From the NCBI GenBank assembly GCA_031261345.1, contig JAISKC010000049.1, positions 1 through 49,643 on the forward strand: a DNA stretch of 49,643 bases. The letters are read 5' to 3'. Of the stretch, positions 7,793-16,881 are shown one piece after another. The notes under the pieces are model-generated. The model saw only the letters and a program-made list of their open reading frames with translations. It ran no database searches and was not told where the DNA came from. Each line of letters begins with the position of its first letter. The stretch's first letter is position 1. The position numbers and the translations under genes were made by a program. Source of the stretch: Eubacteriales Family XIII. Incertae Sedis bacterium. GTDB taxonomy: Bacteria; Bacillota; Clostridia; Peptostreptococcales; Anaerovoracaceae.

Positions 7793-9738
7793 TTCGCCTT
7801 CCCCTTCGTCGCCTTTTTCACAGCATCGGCAACACAATTTGCAAATATGGTCTTGGCATCGCCGCCTATATGTATGCCATCCGCGGCAAGCAAACCATCG
7901 TTGCCAGCTATCGTAGCCGCCCAATCGGCGACAGTTACGAATTTGTATCTTTCCGGAAGCGACCTGATATAGTCGGAGCCTTCAGCCATATTGTCCTTGC
8001 CATATGCCGTGATGAATACAAGCTTGTGCCCGTCCGCTATGTCATTTATGATTTTGTCCATGTAAGGAATCGTGTTTCCATTCACGTTGTTTGCGCAGGA
8101 AACTACGACGATCTCGGCGAGCTCACCACTCGCTTGCAGCCCCATGATGATATCGTAGGCCTGACTCATCGTCCTGTTGACAGCGGCGTCCACATAAATG
8201 CCAGGTATGGCGGAGACCATCGCCTCAGCCGCACCGAGCGAAACCGAATCACCCACAAGCACCACGCTCGCACTGCGCCGCTTCGCCTGTTCCTCGGCCG
8301 CAATTCTGGCCGCTTCAATCGCAGCCCTCCTGACGGCTTCAATCTCAGGCGTGGCTATCGACGGCGGCATCGGCACAAATTCGGGGTGCCCGTGGAGAAG
8401 CACCGGATTCTCTGATAGCGACAAAAGCACAGCGTTCGTCTGCCCCAAAGCACCGATATTCACCATGACATTTTCGTGCTCATAGTCCACTTCTATCGCC
8501 GATCGAATAGGCGCGGTCCCGACGGCTACGCACGATCCGGCGACCAGACCCACGCAAAGAACAATCGACAATATGCTGACCGCGGCACGCCTTCTGTCCC
8601 TCGGATATCCGCTTAAATTCACCGTGAAAAGGCTTCTGACATTGTGCCACAGCTTCTTGCGGAGTTCCTTGTCCATTACTCTAAATGTCAGCTCGCTCAA
8701 CCCCACAGTAATGGCGATTGCAAGCACGGCTGACAAGACCGCCGGTGGATTTTTGTGAAAGCCGAGTGGCCCCGTCATGATATTTGATATGATAATGTAT
8801 ACGGGTTTATGGTAAAGGTAAATGATATATGACCTGACGCCGAGATATTTGATAAGGCCGATTTCCTTCTCCGGCAGACATTCTCTAAGGCTGCAAAGTG
8901 CATAGCAGATGAAGAGCGTGAGGACAGAAACCAGCAAAATTCCCCAACGATATGTCGCCACCGACACAAATGTTATATTGAAGGCAATGACGCATATGAT
9001 TGCAAGTGAAACGCCTATCCCCGAGATTGCGATTATTTTGCTTTTCGCAAGTTTGGGTACAAATCCCACAGCGGCGCCGAGTGCCGAGCCAAGCATAAGA
9101 GGATAAATGCTTGAGCCCGTGCTGTAGTAAGCAATGCTGGGATTTTCCGGACTGCCCGTCTGCAAAATCTGCATATGGATGTATGAAATGATAGCTATAA
9201 TAAGAGCGACCGCCGCTATGACATTTCTCTTTTTGAAACTCCGATGAATCCTATGCCCATGCTTCGTCATGACGAGGAGCAGCACCGTGATGAGGATGCC
9301 CCAGATGATGTAATACTGCATTTCCACAGCGAGGGTCCAAGTGTGGACGAAGAAATGCGGGAAGATTTGATTTTCGTATGAGCCCCCAAGAAGGACTTCA
9401 TAGTAATTTGTAACCCAGCCAAAGACCGCCGCCACCTGTGCCTTCATACCCACGCGGAACTCCGATGATACAAGGAAAGATGCGGTAAGAGAGAAAGCTA
9501 CCATGATAGTGAGTGGGGGAAGAAGCCTCTTGAGCCTTCTCTTGTAGAACGCTCCGAGAGCGATTCTGTCCTTCTGCCTGAATTCTTCAACAAGCAGGGA
9601 CGTAACGAGAAAACCCGAAATTACAAAGAAAATGTCAACACCAACAAAGCCCCCCGGCAGCACCTCCGGAAAGAAATGATATATCAAAACCAAAACGAGA
9701 CCAATTGCTCTAAACGAATCTAACCAAGGCGCTTTCAT
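7789..9738 (-). CDS. OatA-like membrane O-acyltransferase with SGNH esterase-like domain
   Basis: The product is 649 residues. Residues 1 to about 370 form an acyltransferase-3 membrane domain with ten or so helices, starting WLDSFRAIGLVLVLIYHFFP (the conserved His) and GGFVGVDIFFVISGFLVT. After one more helix at about 390-410 comes an outer SGNH domain: the nucleophile block VVLVGDSVSLGAAEAM and the C-terminal D-x-x-H block (ADGIHI). This two-domain layout matches OatA-type peptidoglycan O-acetyltransferases, which bring acetyl groups across the membrane and place them on wall glycans; other glycan substrates are possible. The ATG at 9738 lacks a strong ribosome binding site. The MORN gene overlaps its stop. 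Confidence 0.9.
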   Translation of the reverse strand: MKAPWLDSFRAIGLVLVLIYHFFPEVLPGGFVGVDIFFVISGFLVTSLLVEEFRQKDRIALGAFYKRRLKRLLPPLTIMVAFSLTASFLVSSEFRVGMKAQVAAVFGWVTNYYEVLLGGSYENQIFPHFFVHTWTLAVEMQYYIIWGILITVLLLVMTKHGHRIHRSFKKRNVIAAVALIIAIISYIHMQILQTGSPENPSIAYYSTGSSIYPLMLGSALGAAVGFVPKLAKSKIIAISGIGVSLAIICVIAFNITFVSVATYRWGILLVSVLTLFICYALCSLRECLPEKEIGLIKYLGVRSYIIYLYHKPVYIIISNIMTGPLGFHKNPPAVLSAVLAIAITVGLSELTFRVMDKELRKKLWHNVRSLFTVNLSGYPRDRRRAAVSILSIVLCVGLVAGSCVAVGTAPIRSAIEVDYEHENVMVNIGALGQTNAVLLSLSENPVLLHGHPEFVPMPPSIATPEIEAVRRAAIEAARIAAEEQAKRRSASVVLVGDSVSLGAAEAMVSAIPGIYVDAAVNRTMSQAYDIIMGLQASGELAEIVVVSCANNVNGNTIPYMDKIINDIADGHKLVFITAYGKDNMAEGSDYIRSLPERYKFVTVADWAATIAGNDGLLAADGIHIGGDAKTIFANCVADAVKKATKGKAK

Positions 9739-9796
9739 AAATCAATTTTAGCACATTTTCACCCCAATGAGCACCCCCACAGGTACGGTGAGAGCC

Positions 9797-10195
9797 TCAC
9801 TCCTCTTCAGCGTTCGGTTCCTTTACGACGACAGTTCCATTCTTATAGTAAATTATCATGCGCGACTTCTTTTCCACATCATAGATATTCACCTCGTTGT
9901 CATTGTATTCTATATTGACTTTCCCCTTGTAGGAATCAATGAGCTCGCCCGTCATCGAGTATATTTCTATCTCCCTATATATTCCGACCGACTGAGCATT
10001 CCAACTTTTGACGGTCTGCTCGCCGGCTGCAGTGAAGTTGAAATACAGAACAACAGACAGGATAATTGATAGAATTACGAGTCCTATTCCTATCCCATCC
10101 AACACGCGGCGATGAAAGCGAAGGCCGATGAGCAGCAATGCGATGCCCCCCACGACGCCAACGATCCATATTAAATTAATTGTTACAATACTCAT
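9797..10195 (-). CDS. Small two-helix membrane protein of unknown function
   Basis: The product is 132 residues, preceded by AAAGGAG at a good distance from the ATG at 10195. Two hydrophobic helices (about 5-22 and 34-52) are separated by the basic turn RFHRRVLDG. A soluble C-terminal half follows, rich in Tyr, Ile and charged residues and ending EPNAEEE. No family is recognised. Its start lies inside the tail of the Mrr-like remnant (frame +1), and its ribosome binding site is part of that remnant. It sits between the defence island and the acyltransferase gene and could belong to either. Confidence 0.65.
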   Translation of the reverse strand: MSIVTINLIWIVGVVGGIALLLIGLRFHRRVLDGIGIGLVILSIILSVVLYFNFTAAGEQTVKSWNAQSVGIYREIEIYSMTGELIDSYKGKVNIEYNDNEVNIYDVEKKSRMIIYYKNGTVVVKEPNAEEE

Positions 10196-10304
10196 TTACA
10201 ATTCTCCTTTCGATACCATTAATCTCACGTAACGTGTGATTCTGACCATCACGCAAGCTTTTCAATACCGATTCATACATTTCATTATACTTTGGAACAG
10301 CCAT
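10176..10304 (-). pseudogene. Truncated Mrr-type restriction protein N-terminal domain (42 codons)
   Basis: A short frame starts with ATG at 10304 after an excellent GGAGG ribosome binding site and ends with TAA at 10176. The start MAVPKYNEMYESVLKSL and the following DGQNHTLREI match the usual opening of Mrr-type restriction proteins (winged-helix Mrr_N domain), which are about 300 residues long. The match stops after about 31 residues, where the remaining codons overlap the next gene. It is most simply a remnant of an Mrr gene whose body was deleted or replaced. A functional micro-protein is less likely. It lies downstream of the BcgI-like pair in the same direction. Confidence 0.6.
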
Positions 10305-10415
10305 CTTCACCTCCAGAATTGCAATAAAAACTTACAACTTACTCTATTCCAAATCCGGAAAATTATCAATGTGGTAATGTGACATACCTTTAAAATATCA
10401 TTTTCACTTTTTTTT

Positions 10416-11531
10416 CTAACTGGCATTGACTACAAATCTCGTATTAGCAATTTGTATATCTTTCCACTCTACAACATTCCTAATGACAAGTTTTTGCTGA
10501 GCTTTTATGTAGGACTCCATAAAATTGTAATCTGGATTTCCTGAATCCTTGATTGGGAGAATGAACTGATCATTCTGAATCTTTCTATAGCTAATACTAT
10601 TACCCCATGTATAATCTTCTCTTAAACTTTTATATAATGACGATACTAGAAACAGCTGTATTTCCTTTGTCCGTGCCGATGGATTCTTAGGATAAAGTGC
10701 TAAGTTATGACTATCGTTTGAGAAATAATCTTTTGGTTGATAGGTTATTACCAATGTCTTGCCGCCTATCATAATGCTGTTCCCCTCATCAATAAGTGAC
10801 ATATCATAATTGACATAATCCACAGTCGCATTATTTTCTGTGCTTGCCGTAACATATGGAATACTTCCTGGTTTTTTTCGCACTTCGCTACTAAGAATGC
10901 TATGCGTATTCTTAATATCAAAAATATCAATTATTTTAAAACTTTTCATCGATACCCCCCCCCTGTCAAATTTTTCCAACATATTTTTCTCTGCTTTTGT
11001 AAGCTTATAATCAGTCAAACCAGTAACCATGAGATACGCTTCTATCTCACGAATCCGGGCAAGTTCTAGCTCACGAATCCGGTTTTCCATGAATGGAAAA
11101 TCAATTTCGTCATTCTCATTGATTGGAAGAGACAGTTTAGTATTATAAAAGACTTCTGCAAAATCTCTCACCAACACACTAGTAAAAACATCTGAGCATT
11201 TGTCGAAAATTGTCTTAAAGTATAAAGCTAATCTTCTATTCAATTTGAAATTTATAGGTCTTATATGTTTTGTAAACTGACCCGCGTAGAAATCTCTATC
11301 GAAATAAAAAAAATTCATCCCAAGCATGCCGACCGCTAGGCATCCACCTTTTACAATGTGTTCATCATCCAAATAATCAACGTACCCTAAAATTCCATTA
11401 TTCAACACCGTTCGCGTAAAATAGGGATAAGCTCCATTATTGTTAAAATTAAAGTTCCTCTTATCTAATTGTGGATTAGACTCCACCGTGAATAATTCTC
11501 TGGCAGCAAATTCCTTGTATTTAAACACCAT
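10416..11531 (-). CDS. Specificity subunit of a BcgI-like (type IIB) restriction-modification system
   Basis: The product is 371 residues from the ATG at 11531, preceded by GAGGTGAA; it overlaps the stop of the upstream A-subunit gene by 11 bp. It resembles HsdS/BcgI-B proteins: two target-recognition halves, each opening with a similar block (YKEFAARELFTVESNPQLDK and FKIIDIFDIKNTHSIL). The halves are separated by a charged helical region (MENRIRELELARIREIEAYL) near the middle. Each half would read half of a bipartite DNA site. Unlike HsdS of type I systems, it pairs here with an enzyme carrying its own nuclease-like domain. DNA is markedly AT-rich relative to the housekeeping genes, which suggests horizontal transfer. 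Confidence 0.82.
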   Translation of the reverse strand: MVFKYKEFAARELFTVESNPQLDKRNFNFNNNGAYPYFTRTVLNNGILGYVDYLDDEHIVKGGCLAVGMLGMNFFYFDRDFYAGQFTKHIRPINFKLNRRLALYFKTIFDKCSDVFTSVLVRDFAEVFYNTKLSLPINENDEIDFPFMENRIRELELARIREIEAYLMVTGLTDYKLTKAEKNMLEKFDRGGVSMKSFKIIDIFDIKNTHSILSSEVRKKPGSIPYVTASTENNATVDYVNYDMSLIDEGNSIMIGGKTLVITYQPKDYFSNDSHNLALYPKNPSARTKEIQLFLVSSLYKSLREDYTWGNSISYRKIQNDQFILPIKDSGNPDYNFMESYIKAQQKLVIRNVVEWKDIQIANTRFVVNAS

Positions 11532-13590
11532 TTTCACCTCGCAATACTCGCCCAACTTCCCAAGCCAAATAATCACTAACCACTTTCATAAAATCCGCTT
11601 CTGTTGGCTCAATATCTATAATTTGATGCTGGTCGAAATTCCAATCTGCCCCACAATCAGTTATTTCAGCATCGACCACCTGCTTATCCAAATTCCACGA
11701 GTCTGCATTCACTTTTGCAGTTTTCCCATTTTTATAGACTTGTACAATGTCTCTATATTTATCTATTGGATTGTCAATTTCCGTGATACCTCGCTTTGCC
11801 CTCTTGTAGCCATCATTTCTGAAATCAATAAATCTAACCTGCTTTTCTTTATCATGAGGTTTTCCTGTGTGTTCTACAATATAAATAGAAGTTTGCACAC
11901 CCGCCATTGGTATAAATAAATCAACGGGCATTTTTATACTCGCAATAAGTTGATTTGATTTCAAAATTTCTTTGTTAGACTTGGTTGCTTTTCCACTACC
12001 CGCACTATCTTGAATGATGATAGCGGCCTTTCCCCCTTTTGCCATTTTACTTAATCCAAATTTTAAGAACGGCATACCATTTTCCTCAAACGTAAATGGA
12101 GGATTCAGTAATAGCCTATCGGCTTTAAAATCTGTATACAATTTCTCTGGACGATCAAATGATGATCCTTTTTGTATATTGCTGCTACCATCGCCCCTCA
12201 ATATCATATTTGTTGATGCGAGCGTGAACATTTCCGCGTTTAATTCAACACCTAAAAGTTGGTTCCTCTTTATATCAGAAATTGTATTGTTCGACGCTGT
12301 AGTATCCTTGCCCGTTTCAGTTTCAACTTGGTCAATCATGAGTTGCATTGCAGATATAAGAAATCCTGCAGAACCAGTTGCTAAATCCATAACTTTACTA
12401 TCTTTGTTTACATCAAGTATTTCCGCCATCATCTTTGTGACATATGGCGGAGTAAGTACAATGCCAATATCTTTGCCATCGCCTAGTGCATATTTCAGAA
12501 ATTCGCTATATAGCTCACCCATTATGTCCAGATGTCCAGACATACCATCTATTGATTTAAAGATGTGCTCATATATATAGGTAAAAATCTGCTTGCTTAC
12601 GGAAGCCTTTCCTGAAATGAAGTTGCCAACTAACTTCTTCGCTAAATGCTCAAGCTCTTTTTCTACGTCACGGTCGCTGTCTTTAGAAATCTCATTGAAA
12701 GAACTCATCATTAAAACGGATTTTTCATCTGGAATATCTTTTTCTTTCAAGTAATTCTTTATTTGGTTAACTATTTTTTCGCTATCTCTATCGCCTGAAG
12801 TAGTCAGACCATCTAAGTCCTCAGGAATTAATCCGGCCTTCTTCAAAGACCCATCTTCGCAAAATAAGTCCTGCATACTGAGTAGTGAGCCGCTTACATA
12901 CAAAACTCGCTGAGGTGCAGTAATATTCAAGGTATTCATCAGTTTATTTAACTCTTTAGAATATTTTTGTAGTTTATCGGTGCTATCAATTAATATTCCG
13001 TGTTTTTCTTCTTCGGTCAATAAGGCATCTTGATAAAAGCTATCGAAAGTAACAGCACTTTCCAAAAAATCAAGAGTGGTGTAATCATCCATAAGTTTGT
13101 ATGAATTACCAAAAGAACCAAATACATAGTAAACCTTTATTTGGACATTATTTGGATTATCACCAGCACAACCGATGGCAACCACCTCAGCATATTTACC
13201 ACTGCCAATCATATTTTGTGCATAATAAATAGCTCCATTTACGGCATAAGCCGATATCGCCTTATCGTCAAGTTTTAGACCTTCTTTTGTTTCAGAAATC
13301 AATTTTGAGGCAGTGCGCTTGTTTTCGATAATTACTGGTATATTGTTGTTTCCTTTGCCTTCTGCAAGAAGGTTTTCAATTTGAAAATCAGGCTTACCAA
13401 AATTCGTCTTTATCTTGGTCTTGGCTGAACCTTTAAGTGATTCCTTCATATAGTTACTCATACTTGACTCAACAGTATAATCTTTGTTTTTTTCTTTGCC
13501 AAGACGTGTAAATTCTGATTTAACCCAATCGTTTACATCATCTTCAAGATTCCAATTCTGGTCATCTAACCCGATAGACTTTTTTGTCAT
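11521..13590 (-). CDS. BcgI-A-like fused endonuclease/methyltransferase subunit
   Basis: The product is 689 residues from the ATG at 13590 (GGAGGAAGTT upstream). The N-terminal part carries a PD-(D/E)XK-like nuclease signature: GKPDFQIE around residue 63 and IPVIIENKRTASK around 80. The centre and C-terminal half are an N6-adenine methyltransferase of the HsdM/BcgI-A type: motif I VMDLATGSAGFLISA near residue 404 and catalytic LLNPPF near 496. The combination of cutting and methylating domains in one chain plus a separate specificity subunit is that of type IIB enzymes such as BcgI, which cut on both sides of the site. This explains why no hsdR gene is present. A 90-bp gap separates it from the RES gene. 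Confidence 0.85.
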   Translation of the reverse strand: MTKKSIGLDDQNWNLEDDVNDWVKSEFTRLGKEKNKDYTVESSMSNYMKESLKGSAKTKIKTNFGKPDFQIENLLAEGKGNNNIPVIIENKRTASKLISETKEGLKLDDKAISAYAVNGAIYYAQNMIGSGKYAEVVAIGCAGDNPNNVQIKVYYVFGSFGNSYKLMDDYTTLDFLESAVTFDSFYQDALLTEEEKHGILIDSTDKLQKYSKELNKLMNTLNITAPQRVLYVSGSLLSMQDLFCEDGSLKKAGLIPEDLDGLTTSGDRDSEKIVNQIKNYLKEKDIPDEKSVLMMSSFNEISKDSDRDVEKELEHLAKKLVGNFISGKASVSKQIFTYIYEHIFKSIDGMSGHLDIMGELYSEFLKYALGDGKDIGIVLTPPYVTKMMAEILDVNKDSKVMDLATGSAGFLISAMQLMIDQVETETGKDTTASNNTISDIKRNQLLGVELNAEMFTLASTNMILRGDGSSNIQKGSSFDRPEKLYTDFKADRLLLNPPFTFEENGMPFLKFGLSKMAKGGKAAIIIQDSAGSGKATKSNKEILKSNQLIASIKMPVDLFIPMAGVQTSIYIVEHTGKPHDKEKQVRFIDFRNDGYKRAKRGITEIDNPIDKYRDIVQVYKNGKTAKVNADSWNLDKQVVDAEITDCGADWNFDQHQIIDIEPTEADFMKVVSDYLAWEVGRVLRGENGV

Positions 13591-13680
13591 AACTTCCTCC
13601 ACTCAGATGTTTTTTATTAATAGCCAATTCTCCAGAATAAGCTTATGAATTAAACTTCGGCAGACCCTTTTTTCATATCA

Positions 13681-14766
13681 CTAATCTCGTAATTGGGTAT
13701 CATCAGTAAGTTCTTCATACGCATATTCGAGACTCTTTATTTCATACGCTACAACGCCTATACACTCATAATCACTTTCATCAAATACAGCTACATTATA
13801 CCCATCGCTACTCATTGTGCTTTTATACTCTATTCCGCTATGACCTTTGCTTTTAATAAAATCACTTATGTATTGAGTGGGAAGATAATCGAGCGGACTG
13901 TCATTTCGACGGAGAGGTCTTGCTATCTCGTTTGCAATTCTTGCCAAACTTTTTCGATTTACCGCATGTAGCGTTTTATCAATATTTCCAAATGGTGATA
14001 ACCTATCAATATTTTTTAAATCAACGACCTCAATATCCTTCTTGGCGATAAACTTACCAACATAAACTATATCATGAACACCGGCTCGAACTTCATTTAA
14101 TGCAGTATCCACATCGCTAGTTAAGTACAAACAACTTATCCCCTCTGGATTTGCTCTCCCCGAGGTTGCCTGCCTTGGTTTTGGAGCCCCCATTTGCTTT
14201 TCAGTCAACATTTCATGATTGGAAATTCTTGCTCTATAAAGAAATTCATCTGCCTTATATATTTTCCTCTCCGAACAAAATATTTCGAGAATACTCTCGT
14301 TAATATGATTCGTGTGAAATCGATTATTCTCCTTAATAGACTTGGTGAAATCACTCCATGAGAAAATTTTCAATACAGCATAATCATTCAAGTATGTTTC
14401 ATCGCACAACTCTGGGATTCCACTCATTTCATCAATAACCTCGGGAAACTCATCATAAAATGATTGACATAAATCCTTAATTATTTTTTCTGCAACTATC
14501 TCTGAACTGAATATTTTCCATGTGCTGGATAATTCCGCAGGGATACTAACTAGCTTTTCATCTGGGTATTTACTTTCCAACAAGCTAGAGTGCTTATATA
14601 TATCAAGCAACTCAAGAAAATCCTCAGCCATATTCTGTTCATCTAATTCAACATCATATATATTAACATCCTCTGCTCCACAGTAATCACAATTCCCTTT
14701 TTTGTTGAGAACAGAGATTCTATTTCTCAGCTCAACATCTGTAAAACACTTCTCGCAACAATTCAT
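13681..14766 (-). CDS. RES-domain protein with HEPN/RES-type N-terminal region
   Basis: The product is 361 residues. It starts in the TAATG junction with the preceding gene (1-bp overlap). The N-terminus has two Cys pairs (CCEKCF and CDYCG) that could hold a zinc ion. The middle looks like the HEPN/RES N-terminal domain. The C-terminal part, from about residue 170, is a RES domain: LYRARIS, then GRANPEGISCLYLTSD and TALNEVRAG, and late GHSGIEYKS. Known RES toxins degrade NAD+ by phosphorolysis and stop growth; here that activity is inferred from family. No Xre antitoxin gene lies next to it, so control may come from the two partner genes upstream. Confidence 0.8.
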   Translation of the reverse strand: MNCCEKCFTDVELRNRISVLNKKGNCDYCGAEDVNIYDVELDEQNMAEDFLELLDIYKHSSLLESKYPDEKLVSIPAELSSTWKIFSSEIVAEKIIKDLCQSFYDEFPEVIDEMSGIPELCDETYLNDYAVLKIFSWSDFTKSIKENNRFHTNHINESILEIFCSERKIYKADEFLYRARISNHEMLTEKQMGAPKPRQATSGRANPEGISCLYLTSDVDTALNEVRAGVHDIVYVGKFIAKKDIEVVDLKNIDRLSPFGNIDKTLHAVNRKSLARIANEIARPLRRNDSPLDYLPTQYISDFIKSKGHSGIEYKSTMSSDGYNVAVFDESDYECIGVVAYEIKSLEYAYEELTDDTQLRD

Positions 14767-15737
14767 TAAAGCACTCCATTTTCGCTGTCAAGCGATGTGC
14801 TCACTAACTCAAGATGATGCATAATACAAAGTTTCTTGATGGTGCCGAGTCCAGGGTATGTTCCATCAATACAATGCTGTTCAAGAGTTTTCATAGCAAT
14901 TGTGTCAACGCCTGCGACGTTTTTTTTCCAATCAACAACTTTATTTATAGCCTCCGAAAACTTTTTTGCCGGATTTTGAATATCTTCATTTGAATTGGAA
15001 ACAAAATGCCGAATTCTTAAAGTGCCATCTTTGGGGTAAACAATATGAATTGCTACAGCATATGGAGCGAACCCTGACATCATAAACTCATCACCAACAA
15101 TTGAATAATCCGAAAATCCAACATAGCCTTCGTCCTTGAAATATATATGGTCATCAGAAAAAAATTCGTCACTGTTATCTTCATAATCAGTATTTCGAGA
15201 TTGCCTTCCAAACTTATTTTCAAGCAAGACTCTGTCGCCGAAGACAGCTCGCTTGAAAGCTCTCTTATCCGGAATTAATGTAAATAAAGCAGGATGCATC
15301 TTTAATAAGTCCTTATATAGCTCGGGCATATCATTATCGGTCATTATAATAGCAATCTTGTCCAGACCTCCCTTGTCATCAACGATTGAATCGAGGTACC
15401 TTTGGATTCCCGTAGTAAGTATAAAGGTCGAATATGTATTTGCATTCTTCACTGTCTCTACGAATGCATCAAACTTTTTCTTCTGTTTTTCATCAGCTGC
15501 TAATGCTGCATTTTTTACAGACTCATACTCATTCATAAAAGATCCCGCTTGCGGATTTCTAATCAATGCAATCGGATGTTTTTTTTCATTATATAAATCA
15601 ATAGTATTTGTAAGAGTCGAGGAAAACTTCACCGGCTCTATTATGGGTATAACTTTATTACTAATGATATTTTGATCAAGTAACTCTTTCAAAGCAAGTA
15701 GCTCGAATTGCCGTCCTCTTAAATATGGGAAATACAT
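14766..15737 (-). CDS. sce7725-family protein
   Basis: The product is 323 residues from the ATG at 15737, with AAGGAGT upstream; a GTG three codons earlier overlaps that binding site. The opening MYFPYLRGRQFELLALKELL and the KVIPIIEPVK block are characteristic of the sce7725 family, which usually sits beside an sce7726-family gene, as here. A repeated beta/alpha pattern (IALIRNPQAG, STFILTTGIQRYLD, KIAIIMTD, LFTLIPDKRAF) suggests a barrel-like fold. No catalytic motif is certain. It overlaps the sce7726-like gene by 19 bp and the RES gene by 1 bp, so the three are one expression unit. Function is not established. Confidence 0.75.
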   Translation of the reverse strand: MYFPYLRGRQFELLALKELLDQNIISNKVIPIIEPVKFSSTLTNTIDLYNEKKHPIALIRNPQAGSFMNEYESVKNAALAADEKQKKKFDAFVETVKNANTYSTFILTTGIQRYLDSIVDDKGGLDKIAIIMTDNDMPELYKDLLKMHPALFTLIPDKRAFKRAVFGDRVLLENKFGRQSRNTDYEDNSDEFFSDDHIYFKDEGYVGFSDYSIVGDEFMMSGFAPYAVAIHIVYPKDGTLRIRHFVSNSNEDIQNPAKKFSEAINKVVDWKKNVAGVDTIAMKTLEQHCIDGTYPGLGTIKKLCIMHHLELVSTSLDSENGVL

Positions 15738-16717
15738 TCTAAACACTCCTTACTTAAAAAATCATCTAGTCGGTTGTAGTCAACTTCTTTATAATTAGAA
15801 AAATAAGCAATAGCCCGCAGTTCTTTAGGTATGCGAGCCTTTATATCAGGTTTTACAATGGATCGTTTTTTCAATTCACACAAAAATAAAGAATGTAACA
15901 CATTAGTCTTAATTTTACTAAACATCTCATAACAAGCGTCATAATATTCGACCTGTGAAGTTTTCGGTAGCGTACCGTAAACTCTTTTAATAATAGCTTC
16001 AAATTCACCTTTCCTTAAGACCTTGAACATGGCTAGACTACTAAGCATCTGCCGAAATGGTTTAGACTTTTTCACTTCCCTGAGAGTTCCCTCATTGCTT
16101 AGGAGTATTATTCCTATGTGGGGATTATAAATTTTCGTGCAAGCCTTTTCGTAATTAGCTTCATCTGTCACAATACATACGTGATCGAAAGCCTTAAAAT
16201 AATCATTTGTCTGTGTCTCAAGCCTGTCAAAATTATCCAATCCCGTCTTCACCTCATAAACTTGACCTATCCCATTTATCATAATGAAGTCAGCTTTTGA
16301 TTTCCCAACCGGAATTTCAGTCAAGGCCGTAGTTGTATTAACGCTATGCCTCCCAAGCAGAAGCTTATTGAGCAATGTGTTCTTATAGAAATATTCATTC
16401 CGATATTCTGAGTCTATAATTTTATAAATGTTAGTAATTGCATCATAATTTGTTTTGTTGTGATAATCTTCTACATATCTTTTTATTGTGGATGCATAAG
16501 TTTCATTCCCAAACGAAACAACGGCATCATTAAATATCCGTTTGCTAAAAACTCTATTAAGAAGAAAATTTGTCGAAGTCATATTAATTATCCAATTACC
16601 AATCAACTCGTCACACGCATTCATTATTGCAAGCATACCACCATACAATAAAAAATACCAATCAAAGCGACCATATAACATAAACTTGTAACACTGCAAC
16701 ATGGATACTGATACCAA
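15719..16717 (-). CDS. sce7726-family protein (PD-(D/E)XK-like)
   Basis: Up to 332 residues from a TTG at 16717. No candidate start has a good ribosome binding site, and ATGs at 16624 and 16582 would give 301 or 287 residues. The first 45 residues are hydrophobic and may not be translated. The core shows a nuclease-like pattern: ALTEIPVGKSKADFIMING followed by QVYEVKTGLDNFDRL, matching the D...E-x-K of the PD-(D/E)XK fold (family knowledge: sce7726). DNA or RNA cleavage is inferred, not shown. It is the first gene of the sce7726-sce7725-RES unit. DNA is strongly AT-rich. Confidence 0.72.
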   Translation of the reverse strand: MVSVSMLQCYKFMLYGRFDWYFLLYGGMLAIMNACDELIGNWIINMTSTNFLLNRVFSKRIFNDAVVSFGNETYASTIKRYVEDYHNKTNYDAITNIYKIIDSEYRNEYFYKNTLLNKLLLGRHSVNTTTALTEIPVGKSKADFIMINGIGQVYEVKTGLDNFDRLETQTNDYFKAFDHVCIVTDEANYEKACTKIYNPHIGIILLSNEGTLREVKKSKPFRQMLSSLAMFKVLRKGEFEAIIKRVYGTLPKTSQVEYYDACYEMFSKIKTNVLHSLFLCELKKRSIVKPDIKARIPKELRAIAYFSNYKEVDYNRLDDFLSKECLECISHI

Positions 16718-16820
16718 TATCCAAATTTTAAATCCTAACCAACATCAACTGAATATTTTCGTTCGAGATAGGGGCTTTATCCCAATCTATGCTCGGAAAG
16801 AGGTGTGAATCGGGACAGAA

Positions 16821-16842
16821 ACATTATTTCGAAAGATAATGT
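16821..16842 (-). terminator. Weak hairpin after the U32 gene
   Basis: ACATTAT and ATAATGT pair around an 8-base loop, followed on the minus strand by TTCTGT. It lies 40 bp after the U32 stop and would separate the efp-mltG-U32 unit from the defence island. The T-run is poor, so this is uncertain. Confidence 0.3.
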
Positions 16843-16881
16843 TGCAAATTTGGATCTGAATACATGTCTAATGTATACCTT

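Noticed and set aside
10416-13590. Type I restriction-modification system with lost hsdR
   Set aside because: The large subunit has its own nuclease-like N-terminal domain, which fits a complete BcgI-like type IIB pair.
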